In this document: positions 37,345-45,400 of the stretch, one piece after another
Layout: each line of letters starts with the position of its first letter
How positions within the stretch are numbered: the stretch's first letter is position 1
DNA from: Brenneria bubanii
GTDB taxonomy: Bacteria > Pseudomonadota > Gammaproteobacteria > Enterobacterales > Enterobacteriaceae
Direction: 5' to 3'
Length of the DNA: 64,000 bases
NCBI RefSeq assembly: GCF_022378355.1
Contig: NZ_JAKMAJ010000002.1
Coordinates: 124,001-188,000, forward strand
Translations under genes and position numbers: made by a program
Notes under the pieces: model-generated
What the model was told of the DNA's origin: nothing
Seen by the model: only the letters and a program-made list of their open reading frames with translations
Database searches by the model: none

Positions 37345-38946
37345 ATGAAAAAATTCACCAGATTGCTACCGGCCGCATTAATGTTGGCGCTGACTTTGCC
37401 CACCTATGCGGCGAAAACGCTGGTGTTCTGTTCCGAGGGGGCGCCCAGCAGTTTTAATCCGGCGCTGGGCGCGGATAGCACCACCTTTGACGCCACATCC
37501 GCTACCCTTTATGAACAGTTGACCGCATTTAAACCCGGAACGACGGATATCGAACCGGCACTGGCGCAAAGCTGGGAAATCAGCGCAGACGGAAAAATCT
37601 ATACGTTTCATCTGCGTCCCCACGTCAAGTTTCACGGCAATAAACAGTTCCAACCAACACGCGAACTGAATGCGGACGATGTGATCTTTTCATTTATGCG
37701 CCAGCAGGATCGCCATCACCCGTTTTATAGCGTATCTAAAATAGGTTACCCGCTTTATCACACCTATTTTGAGGCCGGTGAGGAAAACCTGATCGCCAGC
37801 ATCGAGCGGTTAGATGACTTAACCGTACGCTTCACGCTGAACAGCCCGCGCGCCGCTTTTCTATCGCTGCTGACATTACCGCTGACATCCATCTATTCGG
37901 CTGAATACGCGGAAAAAATGCAGGCGGCGGGCAAACCGGAGCAAATCGATCTTATCCCCATCGGCACCGGTCCTTTCCAGTTCATCAACTACAACAAAGA
38001 CGCCCAGATTCAATATAAAACCTTTGCCGGTTATTGGCGGGAAAAACCGGGAATCGACCGCTTGGTCTTTTCCATCACCCCGGATGCGTCGATTCGCTAC
38101 GCGAAGCTAAAAAAGAATGAGTGTCAGATTATGGCGTTTCCCAATCTGGCCGAGCTGGATGAGATTAAAAAGAATCCGCAGGTGAAATTGCTGGAAAAAC
38201 CCAGCCTCAACGTCGGCTATCTGGCGTTCAATGTCGAAAAAGCGCCTTTTGATAATCTGAAGGTCAGGCAGGCGCTGTCCATGGCGATTAATAAGCCGGA
38301 TATTTTAGCGGCGATTTATCAAGGCCATGCGGTCAATGCCACGACGTTGATCCCACCGGCCTTATGGTCGCACAACGCCGGGATAAAGGATGCGCCTTAT
38401 GATATTGACCGGGCGAAAGCCTTACTGGCCGAAGCGGGCTATGCCGACGGCCTCAGCGTTGAACTCTGGGCAATGCCTATCCAGCGGCCTTATAACCCCA
38501 ATGCCCGCCGCATGGCCGAAATGATCCAGAGCGACTGGGCCAAACTGGGAGTAAAAACAACCGTCGTCAGCTACGAGTGGGGGGAATATCTGGCGCGATC
38601 CGGTCGAGGAGAACATCAGGCCATGCTGTATGGCGGCACCAATATCATGGGCGACCCCGATAATACCTTTTCCGCTCTGGCCAGTTGCGCCGCGGTGAAG
38701 TCAGGAACCAATCGAGCCCGCTGGTGTGATAAGAATTTTGATCGGGTAATCCTCAAGGCCGGACAGGTTTCCGATCGTGCGGAACGCAGCGAACTGTATG
38801 AACAGGCGCAGGCGATCATGCATCAGCAGATCCCATTCTTACCGATTGCTCACTCGATCATTTATGAAGCGATCGGCGACAAGGTCGAGGGTTATCGCGT
38901 CGATCCTTTGGGTTTGCACCGCTTCAACCAGGTTGTTCTCAAGTAA
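37345..38946 (+). CDS. Dipeptide/oligopeptide ABC transporter substrate-binding protein (DppA-like)
   Basis: The 533-residue protein has a signal peptide (MKKFTRLLPAALMLALTLPT, then YAA) and family 5 solute-binding features: LVFCSEGAPSSFNPALGADS, ALAQSWEISADGKIYTFHLR, IPIGTGPFQFINYNKDAQIQ and LSMAINKPDILAAIYQGHAV. Length and the start resemble DppA. No permease or ATPase genes adjoin it, so it must share a Dpp-type transporter encoded elsewhere or act as an orphan receptor. The binding specificity cannot be read from sequence. Confidence 0.88.
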   Translation: MKKFTRLLPAALMLALTLPTYAAKTLVFCSEGAPSSFNPALGADSTTFDATSATLYEQLTAFKPGTTDIEPALAQSWEISADGKIYTFHLRPHVKFHGNKQFQPTRELNADDVIFSFMRQQDRHHPFYSVSKIGYPLYHTYFEAGEENLIASIERLDDLTVRFTLNSPRAAFLSLLTLPLTSIYSAEYAEKMQAAGKPEQIDLIPIGTGPFQFINYNKDAQIQYKTFAGYWREKPGIDRLVFSITPDASIRYAKLKKNECQIMAFPNLAELDEIKKNPQVKLLEKPSLNVGYLAFNVEKAPFDNLKVRQALSMAINKPDILAAIYQGHAVNATTLIPPALWSHNAGIKDAPYDIDRAKALLAEAGYADGLSVELWAMPIQRPYNPNARRMAEMIQSDWAKLGVKTTVVSYEWGEYLARSGRGEHQAMLYGGTNIMGDPDNTFSALASCAAVKSGTNRARWCDKNFDRVILKAGQVSDRAERSELYEQAQAIMHQQIPFLPIAHSIIYEAIGDKVEGYRVDPLGLHRFNQVVLK

Positions 38947-38961
38947 CGCCACGGTCTGAAC

Positions 38962-38996
38962 GCCCCTGAGCATTAATGATGGGTTCAGGGGCTTTT
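38962..38996 (+). terminator. Terminator of the DppA-like gene
   Basis: GCCCCTGA (38962-38969) pairs with TCAGGGGC (38985-38992) and is followed by TTTT, 16 bases after the stop codon. Confidence 0.75.
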
Positions 38997-39092
38997 CCAT
39001 TACCGCGCGGCTAACCATTTCTCCCCGCTTCAGTCCAGCCAGCACGCATCGGTTGAAAAATATTTTTACCTCTTTTCCCTTCATCTTTATTT

Positions 39093-39115
39093 GATATGTT
39101 ATATCATAACATTTT
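39093..39115. promoter_or_regulatory. Zur box of the zinc-type ABC importer
   Basis: The core ATGTTATATCATAACAT (39096-39112) is a perfect 7-3-7 inverted repeat with T-rich flank. It agrees with the gammaproteobacterial Zur consensus (AATGTTATANTATAACATT). It lies 21 bases before the first short ORF of the importer operon and argues for zinc rather than manganese as the cargo. Confidence 0.8.
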
Positions 39116-39135
39116 TAATCGATAAGCTGACGACG

Positions 39136-39240
39136 ATGACCAGTCTATACTCTCTTTGCGTAGCGAAACGCGTACTGCTGGCGCTGGCGCTGCTGTCACT
39201 GCTGTGGCTACTGGTTGGCTGGGCGGTGATATTGCCATGA
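39136..39240 (+). CDS. 34-residue membrane mini-protein leading the zinc importer operon
   Basis: A 34-codon frame begins MTSLYSLCVAKRVLLALALL and ends in a single hydrophobic helix with WLLVGWAVILP. Its stop overlaps the ATPase start (ATGA at 39237-39240), so it is translationally coupled. It lies between the Zur box and the ATPase gene. It may be a small transporter subunit, a coupling leader, or simply a means to translate into the ATPase gene. No homologue is recognised. The ribosome site is weak. Confidence 0.5.
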   Translation: MTSLYSLCVAKRVLLALALLSLLWLLVGWAVILP

Positions 39241-39941
39241 TCGCATTGCACGAACTCTCTTTTGGCTATCGGGGCCAGTCGCCGCTGGGCACATTGAGCG
39301 GACGCTTCCTTTCAGGATCGCTGACGGCGATTATCGGCGCGAACGGCAGCGGAAAATCCACCCTGCTGAAAACCCTGGCCAGTCTGTTGCCGCCGCTTTC
39401 CGGCACATTTACCTTCAATCACGCCGGGAAAAATACGCTTGGCTATCTGCCCCAGCTGTCCGAGTTCGACCGGCAATTTCCCATTAGCGTCTGCGACCTG
39501 GTGCTCATGGGCGCGCTGCCCCACTGCGGCATACTGCGCGGCATCGGCGCCGAATGGCAGCAGAAGGCGATGCAGGCGCTGGACGCGGTTTCCATGGCGG
39601 AATACGCCCGGCAACATATCGGCACGCTGTCGGGGGGACAATTGCAGCGCATTTTGTTTGCCCGTCTGCTGCTGACGCAATCGCCGATCATTCTGCTTGA
39701 TGAACCCTTTACCGGCATCGACAGCCAAACAACGCAGACGTTACTGAGGATCATCAGTCGGCTGCATGCCGAAGGCCGTACGATCCTGGCGGTGCTGCAC
39801 GATCTGGATCTGGTCGAGGCGCATTTCCCTCAGGTATTGCAATTAGCCAACGGCGGCCACCGCTGGGGAACAAGCCGATCTATTTTGTCCGGGCAGCCAT
39901 CAGACCATGCCTTCCCTACCCTGCGGAGCGTGGCCTTATGA
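39237..39941 (+). CDS. Zinc/metal ABC transporter ATPase
   Basis: The 234-residue ATPase (start ATG 39237, MIALHELSFGYRGQSPLGTL) has Walker A IIGANGSGKSTLLKT, the signature LSGGQLQRILFARLLL, Walker B PIILLDEPFTGID and the H-loop AVLHDLDLV. It is the ATPase of an ABC-3-type metal importer. It overlaps the permease gene by four bases. Frame analysis and overlap reject the longer start at 39156. Confidence 0.9.
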   Translation: MIALHELSFGYRGQSPLGTLSGRFLSGSLTAIIGANGSGKSTLLKTLASLLPPLSGTFTFNHAGKNTLGYLPQLSEFDRQFPISVCDLVLMGALPHCGILRGIGAEWQQKAMQALDAVSMAEYARQHIGTLSGGQLQRILFARLLLTQSPIILLDEPFTGIDSQTTQTLLRIISRLHAEGRTILAVLHDLDLVEAHFPQVLQLANGGHRWGTSRSILSGQPSDHAFPTLRSVAL

Positions 39942-40792
39942 TGTTACTTGATGTCCTCACTACGCCGTTTGCCGAGTTTGGCTTTATGCGCCGGGCATTG
40001 GTTGGCTGCTTTGCGCTGACGCTGAGCGCGGCGCCGTTGGGCTGTTTTTTGCTGCTGAGAAGAATGAGCCTGATCGGCGATGCGCTTTCACATGCCGTAT
40101 TGCCCGGCGTGGCGATCGGTTATCTGGTTTCCGGCATGTCGCTGCTGGCGATGGGAATCGGCGGATTTATCGCCGGACTGGCCGTCGCGATGCTGTCGGG
40201 CCTGGTAAGCCGCCGGACAGAACTCAAGGAAGACGCCAGTTTTGCCGGCTTTTATCTGGGATCGCTGGCGCTGGGCGTGACCCTGGTTTCGCTGCGCGGC
40301 TCAAGTATCGATTTGCTGCACGTGCTGTTCGGATCCATTCTGGCTATCGATCAATCGGCGCTGATTGATATCGCGTTGATTAGCTCCTGCTCGCTCATCG
40401 TCCTTGCCGTCATCTACCGGGCGCTGGTTATCGAATCCTTCGATATCACCTTCTTGCGTATCGCATCAGGCCGCTATCGCGCGCTGATCCACGGGCTGTT
40501 TCTGTCGCTGGTGGTGCTGAATCTGGTCGCCGGTTTTCAACTTCTGGGCACGCTGATGGCCGTCGGCATGATGATGCTGCCGGCCGCCTGCGCCCGCTTC
40601 TGGACCCAGCGGCTGCCCGTCATGCTGGCGACGGCGATGCTGCTCGGCGTGGCGGCCAGCCTGATTGGCCTGCTCTGGTCATTCTATGCCGACCTGCCCG
40701 CCGGCCCGGCCATTATTCTCACCGTCACGCTGTTTTTCTGTTTCTCGGTTTGTTTCGGTCGAAACGGCGGCATGTTACGCCCCCGCCGCTGA
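39938..40792 (+). CDS. Zinc/metal ABC transporter permease (ABC-3 family)
   Basis: The 284-residue inner-membrane protein with eight or so helices carries the family motif LLRRMSLIGDALSHAVLPGV and the later GTLMAVGMMMLPAACARFW. It transports Zn2+ or Mn2+ with the adjacent ATPase and binding protein. Two ATGs in tandem mark the start, which overlaps the ATPase stop. Confidence 0.92.
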   Translation: MMLLDVLTTPFAEFGFMRRALVGCFALTLSAAPLGCFLLLRRMSLIGDALSHAVLPGVAIGYLVSGMSLLAMGIGGFIAGLAVAMLSGLVSRRTELKEDASFAGFYLGSLALGVTLVSLRGSSIDLLHVLFGSILAIDQSALIDIALISSCSLIVLAVIYRALVIESFDITFLRIASGRYRALIHGLFLSLVVLNLVAGFQLLGTLMAVGMMMLPAACARFWTQRLPVMLATAMLLGVAASLIGLLWSFYADLPAGPAIILTVTLFFCFSVCFGRNGGMLRPRR

Positions 40793-40842
40793 TTCGTTAT
40801 TTATGGGGTTTACACCCGAAGATGAAGGGATATGAGGGAAAA

Positions 40843-41721
40843 ATGAAACGTTCAATAATAGCCGTTGCTTTATCCGGCCTGCTGTTAAGCCCGCTGGCCA
40901 TGGCAAAAAATCTTGATGTCGTCGCCAGTTTCTCGGTGCTGGGCGATATGGTGAGCCATATCGGCGGCGATCGCGTCACGGTAACCGATTTGGTTAAGCC
41001 GAATGGCGATCCGCATGAATTTGAGCCTTCGCCTAAAGACAGTAAAACGCTGGCCAAAGCCGATGTGGTTTTCGTCAGCGGCCTGGGATTGGAGGGCTGG
41101 ATGGATCGCCTGATTACCGCCTCCGGCTATCAGGGAAAAGTGATCACCGCCTCTGAAGGCATCCAGACATTGCAAATGGAAGAAGACGGCAAAATCGAAA
41201 CCGATCCCCACGCCTGGAACAGCATGAGCAACGGGGTGGTTTATGCGCACAACATCGTGAATGCCCTGTCTGCCGCCGACCCCGGCAACGCCGACTATTT
41301 CCGCCAACAGGGCGAGGCTTATATTCAACAGCTGCAAGAGCTGGATCGCTATGCGAAAAAAACCTTCGCCGCGATTCCGGCCCAAAGACGCAAGGTGCTG
41401 ACCAGCCATGATGCTTTCGGCTATTTCAGCCAGGCCTATGGCGTGAAGTTTTTATCGCCGGTCGGCTATTCCACCGAGTCTGAAGCCAGCAGTAAAAAAG
41501 TGGCTTCGCTGATCAAGCAGATAAAACAAGAACAGATAAAAATCTATTTCATTGAAAACCAGACCGATGCGCGACTGGTTAAACAGATCGCCAACGCCAG
41601 CGGCGCTCAGCCAGGCGGGGAACTGTATCCGGAAGCCCTCACCGACGCATCCGGCCCCGCCGCCACTTACGCCGCGGCCTTCAGGCACAATGTCGATACC
41701 ATGGCCGCCAGCATGAAGTAA
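40843..41721 (+). CDS. Zinc/metal ABC transporter substrate-binding protein (cluster A-I)
   Basis: The 292-residue protein starts at the ATG at 40843 after GAGGGA; the longer frame from 40750 overlaps the permease and is rejected. Its signal peptide ends LAMA-K. Metal ligands of cluster A-I proteins are visible: NGDPHEFEPSPKDSK, TDPHAWNSMSNG, SHDAFGYFSQAYG and the late acidic ligand near YPEALTDASGP. The His-rich loop of ZnuA is missing (the loop is EEDGKIE), as in AztC or manganese-binding homologues. The Zur box makes zinc the likely cargo. Confidence 0.88.
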   Translation: MKRSIIAVALSGLLLSPLAMAKNLDVVASFSVLGDMVSHIGGDRVTVTDLVKPNGDPHEFEPSPKDSKTLAKADVVFVSGLGLEGWMDRLITASGYQGKVITASEGIQTLQMEEDGKIETDPHAWNSMSNGVVYAHNIVNALSAADPGNADYFRQQGEAYIQQLQELDRYAKKTFAAIPAQRRKVLTSHDAFGYFSQAYGVKFLSPVGYSTESEASSKKVASLIKQIKQEQIKIYFIENQTDARLVKQIANASGAQPGGELYPEALTDASGPAATYAAAFRHNVDTMAASMK

Positions 41722-41728
41722 CCGGCTT

Positions 41729-41757
41729 CGCCAGCCTTCCCTCGGGCTGGCGCTTTT
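41729..41757 (+). terminator. Terminator of the metal importer operon
   Basis: CGCCAGCC (41729-41736) pairs with GGCTGGCG (41745-41752) and is followed by CTTTTCCC, eight bases after the stop codon. Confidence 0.75.
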
Positions 41758-41821
41758 CCCTCACGATTTTCCACACACGCCATACTTGAGCGCATCGCGC
41801 TAAATTTTATCGCCGCCGTGC

Positions 41822-41836
41822 TAGACGACCGGTCTA
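41822..41836. promoter_or_regulatory. Operator of the NemR-like regulator
   Basis: TAGACGACCGGTCTA is an inverted repeat (TAGAC-N5-GTCTA). A further half-site CTAGAC follows at 41844-41849, and the element overlaps a TATTAT sequence that could be a -10. It lies 22 bases before the regulator ATG and is of the TAGAC/GTCTA kind bound by NemR in E. coli. Confidence 0.65.
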
Positions 41837-41857
41837 TTATTAACTAGACTCGATAGC

Positions 41858-42472
41858 ATGAACAAAACAGACAAAGGCGAACTCACTCGCCGACATATCC
41901 TGGACACCGGCCGCAGGCTTGTGCTGCACAAGGGCTTTATCGGTGTCGGTCTCAAAGAGATCCTTGATGCCAGCGGCGTGCCCAAAGGCTCTTTCTATCA
42001 CTATTTTTCATCCAAGGAGAACTTCGGCTGCGTATTGCTGGAACAATACGTCGACGACTACGAACAACGCCTGGATAGCTTGCTGCACCCGTCGGCCGGC
42101 AGCGGGCGTGAAAGGCTGATGCGCTACTGGAAAGCATGGATCGACGATCCGGCGATGGGCGGCTGGGCCGAACATTGCCTGGTGGTCAAGCTGGCCGCGG
42201 AAGTGGCGGACCTGTCCGAAGACATGCGTCTGATCCTGTGCGCGGGGGTGACCCGCCTGGTATCCCGCATTGCGGAAACGATGGCGGACGGCCAGCGTGA
42301 CGGTTCATTACCTTCGACGCTGGAATCTCAGCCGCTGGCTCAGACGCTCTATCAATTGTGGCTGGGCGCCGCGCTGTTGTGCAAATTGTCGCGCGACAAA
42401 GCGCCGCTGCATCAGGCGCTGACGATGACTGAACGTTTACTGGCGCCGCGAGGGGTGCAGGCGAACGCCTGA
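41858..42472 (+). CDS. NemR-like TetR-family electrophile sensor
   Basis: The 204-residue repressor aligns with E. coli NemR: LHKGFIGVGLKEILDASGVP, KGSFYHYFSSKENFG, and HCLVVKLAAEVADLSEDMR. Cys107 matches the redox-sensing Cys106 of NemR, and Lys176 (LCKLSRDK) matches Lys175, the residue reported to trap the oxidised cysteine. NemR senses quinones, methylglyoxal, N-ethylmaleimide and hypochlorite. Here it heads an operon with a DJ-1/PfpI protein and an aldehyde dehydrogenase rather than nemA-gloA; an old-yellow-enzyme gene lies 16 kb away. Confidence 0.85.
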   Translation: MNKTDKGELTRRHILDTGRRLVLHKGFIGVGLKEILDASGVPKGSFYHYFSSKENFGCVLLEQYVDDYEQRLDSLLHPSAGSGRERLMRYWKAWIDDPAMGGWAEHCLVVKLAAEVADLSEDMRLILCAGVTRLVSRIAETMADGQRDGSLPSTLESQPLAQTLYQLWLGAALLCKLSRDKAPLHQALTMTERLLAPRGVQANA

Positions 42473-42519
42473 TCCGCCGCGCATGATTTTTCATACACGC
42501 TGAAAAAGGAATCCTTAAT

Positions 42520-43197
42520 ATGAACATTCTGATTGTACTGACTTCACACGATCGCCTTGGCGATACGGGCAAAAAGACCGGTTTCTGGCTCGAAGAGTTT
42601 GCCGCGCCTTACTACGTTTTCAAAGACGCCGGCGCACAGATCACGCTGGCTTCTCCGGCCGGCGGTCAGCCGCCGCTTGACCCCAAGAGCGACGAACCCG
42701 ATGCCCAGACCGCTGCAACCGATCGTTTTCGTCACGATCCGCAAGCACAGGACGCGCTGGCCCACACCGACAAATTGTCAGCGCTAAATCCAGCCGATTT
42801 TGATGCGGTCTTCTACTCCGGCGGCCACGGCCCGCTGTGGGATCTGGCTACCGATGCGGCCTCCATCCGCCTGATCGAAACCTTTGATCGCGCAGATAAA
42901 CCGCTGGGTCTGGTCTGCCATGCGCCCGGCGCGCTGCGTAACGCCAAAAGCGCCGACGGCCAGCCGCTGGTCAAAGGACGCAAAGTAACCGGCTTTTCCA
43001 ACAGCGAAGAGGACGCGGTGCAGCTAAGCGACGTAGTGCCATTTCTGATTGAAGATGAATTCAAGCGACTGGGCGGCCATTACGAAAAAGGCGCCGACTG
43101 GCATCCCCATGTGGTCATCGACGGACATCTGGTCACCGGCCAGAACCCCGCCAGTTCCGAAGCCGTGGCCGCCGCCTTGCTTAAGCAATTGGCTTGA
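42520..43197 (+). CDS. DJ-1/PfpI-family type 1 glutamine amidotransferase-like protein
   Basis: The 225-residue protein shows the Hsp31-like layout: KKTGFWLEEFAAPYYVF with the conserved glutamate, FYSGGHGPLWDL, and the nucleophile elbow LVCHAPGALRN with catalytic cysteine. The insert VTGFSNSEEDAV is typical of the larger class. Such proteins often act as cofactor-free glyoxalases or deglycases on methylglyoxal. It lies 47 bases after the NemR-like gene and 40 before the dehydrogenase, as the middle of a three-gene electrophile-defence operon. Confidence 0.87.
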   Translation: MNILIVLTSHDRLGDTGKKTGFWLEEFAAPYYVFKDAGAQITLASPAGGQPPLDPKSDEPDAQTAATDRFRHDPQAQDALAHTDKLSALNPADFDAVFYSGGHGPLWDLATDAASIRLIETFDRADKPLGLVCHAPGALRNAKSADGQPLVKGRKVTGFSNSEEDAVQLSDVVPFLIEDEFKRLGGHYEKGADWHPHVVIDGHLVTGQNPASSEAVAAALLKQLA

Positions 43198-43237
43198 GCC
43201 CGACGCCAGACCGTTCCCATTGATTTCGGAGCCTATT

Positions 43238-44665
43238 ATGAATACCCCTGTTACCCGACAGACGCTGGCGACGACCGTCGCCGCCATGAAGCGCGCCCAT
43301 ATCCAAGACGGCCCGGCCAGCGTTGAATTACGCCGCGATCGTCTGGAGCGCGCCGCGCAACTGCTTACCCGGCACCACCAGGCGCTGGCAGCCGCCGTCA
43401 GCGCCGACTACGGCCACCGCAGCGCCTATCAGACCCTGCTGGCCGACGTATTGTCCTCAATCCGGGCATTGCGTTACGCGCAGGAAAACCTTGAGCTATG
43501 GATGAAGCCGGAAGAACAGCCGGCGCCGGTTCCCGGCATGCGGGCGCGCGTAGAATATCAACCGCTGGGCGTCGTCGGCATCATCAGCCCGTGGAACTTC
43601 CCGCTCAATCTGGCATTCAGCCCGCTGTCCGGCGTGCTGGCCGCCGGCAACCGCGCGCTGCTCAAGCCTTCGGAGCTGACGCCGCGCACCGCTGAACTAC
43701 TGGCGGATCTGATCGGGCGTTATTTCGACCCGCTGGAACTCAGTACCGTACTGGGTGAAGCCGAGGTAGGCGCGGCCTTCAGCGCTCAGGCGTTCGATCA
43801 TTTGGTGTTCACCGGCAGTACCGGCGTAGGCCGCCACGTGATGCGCGCCGCCGCCGAGAACCTGGTGCCGGTCACGCTGGAGCTGGGCGGTAAATCGCCG
43901 GTTCTGATCGATAACGACGCCGATGTGAAAATGGCCGCCGAGCGCATACTGACGGTGAAAACCTTCAACGTCGGCCAAATCTGCATTTCGCCGGACTACG
44001 TGCTGATACCGGAAGCGTCCCGCGATGCCTTCGTCAACCATGCACGTCGGTTCATTACCGGCGCCTTCCCGACCATGCAGAGCAACGCTGACTACACCGC
44101 CATCGTCAGCGATCGCCACTTTCAGCGCCTGCTGGCGCTGCTGGACGACGCCAGAGCCAAAGGCGCGACGCTGATCGAGATGCAGCCGGCAGGGGAAGTT
44201 CATGCCGATGCGGCGACGCGCAAGCTGGCGCCGACGCTGGTGCTGAACGTCACGGATGATATGAAGCTGATGCAGGAGGAGATCTTCGGACCGATTTTAC
44301 CGATCAAAACCTATCGCCATCCGGATGAAGCGCTGGCGTATATTAACCGCCATCCGCGCCCGCTGGCGGCTTACTACTTTGGTCAGGATGCGGCGCGCCA
44401 GCAGTGGTTTAGTCAACACACCACCTCCGGCGCGCTGGTGGTCAACGACGTCATGACCCATGCGGTGGTGGAAACTCTGCCGTTCGGCGGCGTCGGACCA
44501 TCCGGCATCGGCGCATACCACGGCATCCACGGATTCCGTCGCTTCAGCCATGCCAAAGCCGTTGTAGTGCAGAGTCAGCATGGCGAACTCAACCTGAGCA
44601 TGCGGGCGCCATACGCAAACGGCATGGCCGAGATCGCATCCTTGCTGACCGCCGACAAACCGTAG
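43238..44665 (+). CDS. Coniferyl-aldehyde-dehydrogenase-like enzyme
   Basis: From the ATG at 43238 (MNTPVTRQTLATTVAAMKRA, after GGAG) the product has 475 residues. ALDH motifs: GVVGIISPWNFPLNLAF, VFTGSTGVGRHVMRAA, general base in VTLELGGKSPVLIDND, and nucleophile in FNVGQICISPDYVLIP. The tail SGIGAYHGIHGFRRFSHAK is typical of the fatty/coniferyl aldehyde class. It oxidises aldehydes with NAD(P)+; coniferyl aldehyde fits a plant-associated lifestyle, but the true substrate may be another reactive aldehyde. It ends the NemR-like operon. Confidence 0.87.
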   Translation: MNTPVTRQTLATTVAAMKRAHIQDGPASVELRRDRLERAAQLLTRHHQALAAAVSADYGHRSAYQTLLADVLSSIRALRYAQENLELWMKPEEQPAPVPGMRARVEYQPLGVVGIISPWNFPLNLAFSPLSGVLAAGNRALLKPSELTPRTAELLADLIGRYFDPLELSTVLGEAEVGAAFSAQAFDHLVFTGSTGVGRHVMRAAAENLVPVTLELGGKSPVLIDNDADVKMAAERILTVKTFNVGQICISPDYVLIPEASRDAFVNHARRFITGAFPTMQSNADYTAIVSDRHFQRLLALLDDARAKGATLIEMQPAGEVHADAATRKLAPTLVLNVTDDMKLMQEEIFGPILPIKTYRHPDEALAYINRHPRPLAAYYFGQDAARQQWFSQHTTSGALVVNDVMTHAVVETLPFGGVGPSGIGAYHGIHGFRRFSHAKAVVVQSQHGELNLSMRAPYANGMAEIASLLTADKP

Positions 44666-44691
44666 CCTCAAACGGCCAGCCGGTTTGAGGC
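44665..44691 (+). terminator. Stem-loop after the aldehyde dehydrogenase gene
   Basis: GCCTCAAAC (44665-44673) pairs perfectly with GTTTGAGGC (44683-44691), overlapping the stop codon. No T tract follows, so termination is uncertain. Confidence 0.45.
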
Positions 44692-44766
44692 TGGCCGCCT
44701 GGCCCCAGACGCGGATATTCCAGTCGAGAGTGAAATAAGGCTGAAGGAGATAAGCATATCCGCCGT

Positions 44767-45129
44767 TCAGCGCTGCTGCACAAACTCGCGGTATTTCGCC
44801 ACCAGATTGAGGAAGTCCTCCAGGCCGCACAACGACAGGCTTTCTTCGTCGTAGTAACTCATGCCCTCTTCCATTTCATCAACCACGAATTCCAGTTGGT
44901 TGGCCTGAATCATCACTTCCTCTGCATTCAGCGATAGCGTGTACTCATGACCGACTTTGCGCCACTCTCTTTCGCTGCCGACCACCGAACGGGCCGCCTG
45001 TTCCACCTCGACCAACAACGCCAGTTGGTCTTTGACCTCTTCGTTAAACCAGTGCCCCACCGCTTCATGTCCCATCGACATTCGCACCATTACCTGACCG
45101 GTAATGTCCCGCAAGAATTCATAGTCCAC
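44767..45129 (-). CDS. yacL: UPF0231 family protein YacL
   Basis: With the GTG at 45129 (AGAGGA upstream) the product is 120 residues, the same length as E. coli YacL, and begins [20 protein letters not shown]. Conserved blocks [40 protein letters not shown] and [20 protein letters not shown] leave no doubt. A longer frame to 45183 exists but is not supported. Function is unknown. In E. coli yacL directly follows acnB; here acnB lies 15 kb upstream on the same strand. Confidence 0.95.
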   Translation of the reverse strand: MDYEFLRDITGQVMVRMSMGHEAVGHWFNEEVKDQLALLVEVEQAARSVVGSEREWRKVGHEYTLSLNAEEVMIQANQLEFVVDEMEEGMSYYDEESLSLCGLEDFLNLVAKYREFVQQR

Positions 45130-45367
45130 GACGCCGTCCTCTGTGATATTGCTTGTCTTTAAATGTAATCGTCCTCCTGCCATACCACAGTGACATACCC
45201 GTCATAACGTCACGAATGGCGGGTATGGAAGCCAAAAAGCGCTGCCGGTCTGATACAGGTCATGCCGTTCAATACCGCAGGAAGCACGCGACACGTCCGG
45301 CGCAATAACGCCGACGGGCCGTCATCAACCCTGTCGATATCGGAAACGTATTGAACGATATCAGGTT

Positions 45368-45396
45368 ATCCGGCGCCCGGAAAGATTGCGCCGGAT
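45368..45396 (-). terminator. Stem-loop at the end of the aco operon
   Basis: ATCCGGCGC (45368-45376) pairs perfectly with GCGCCGGAT (45388-45396), five bases after the acoD stop in the direction of transcription. There is no T tract, so it may stabilise the RNA 3' end or terminate only weakly. Confidence 0.5.
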
Positions 45397-45400
45397 TATC

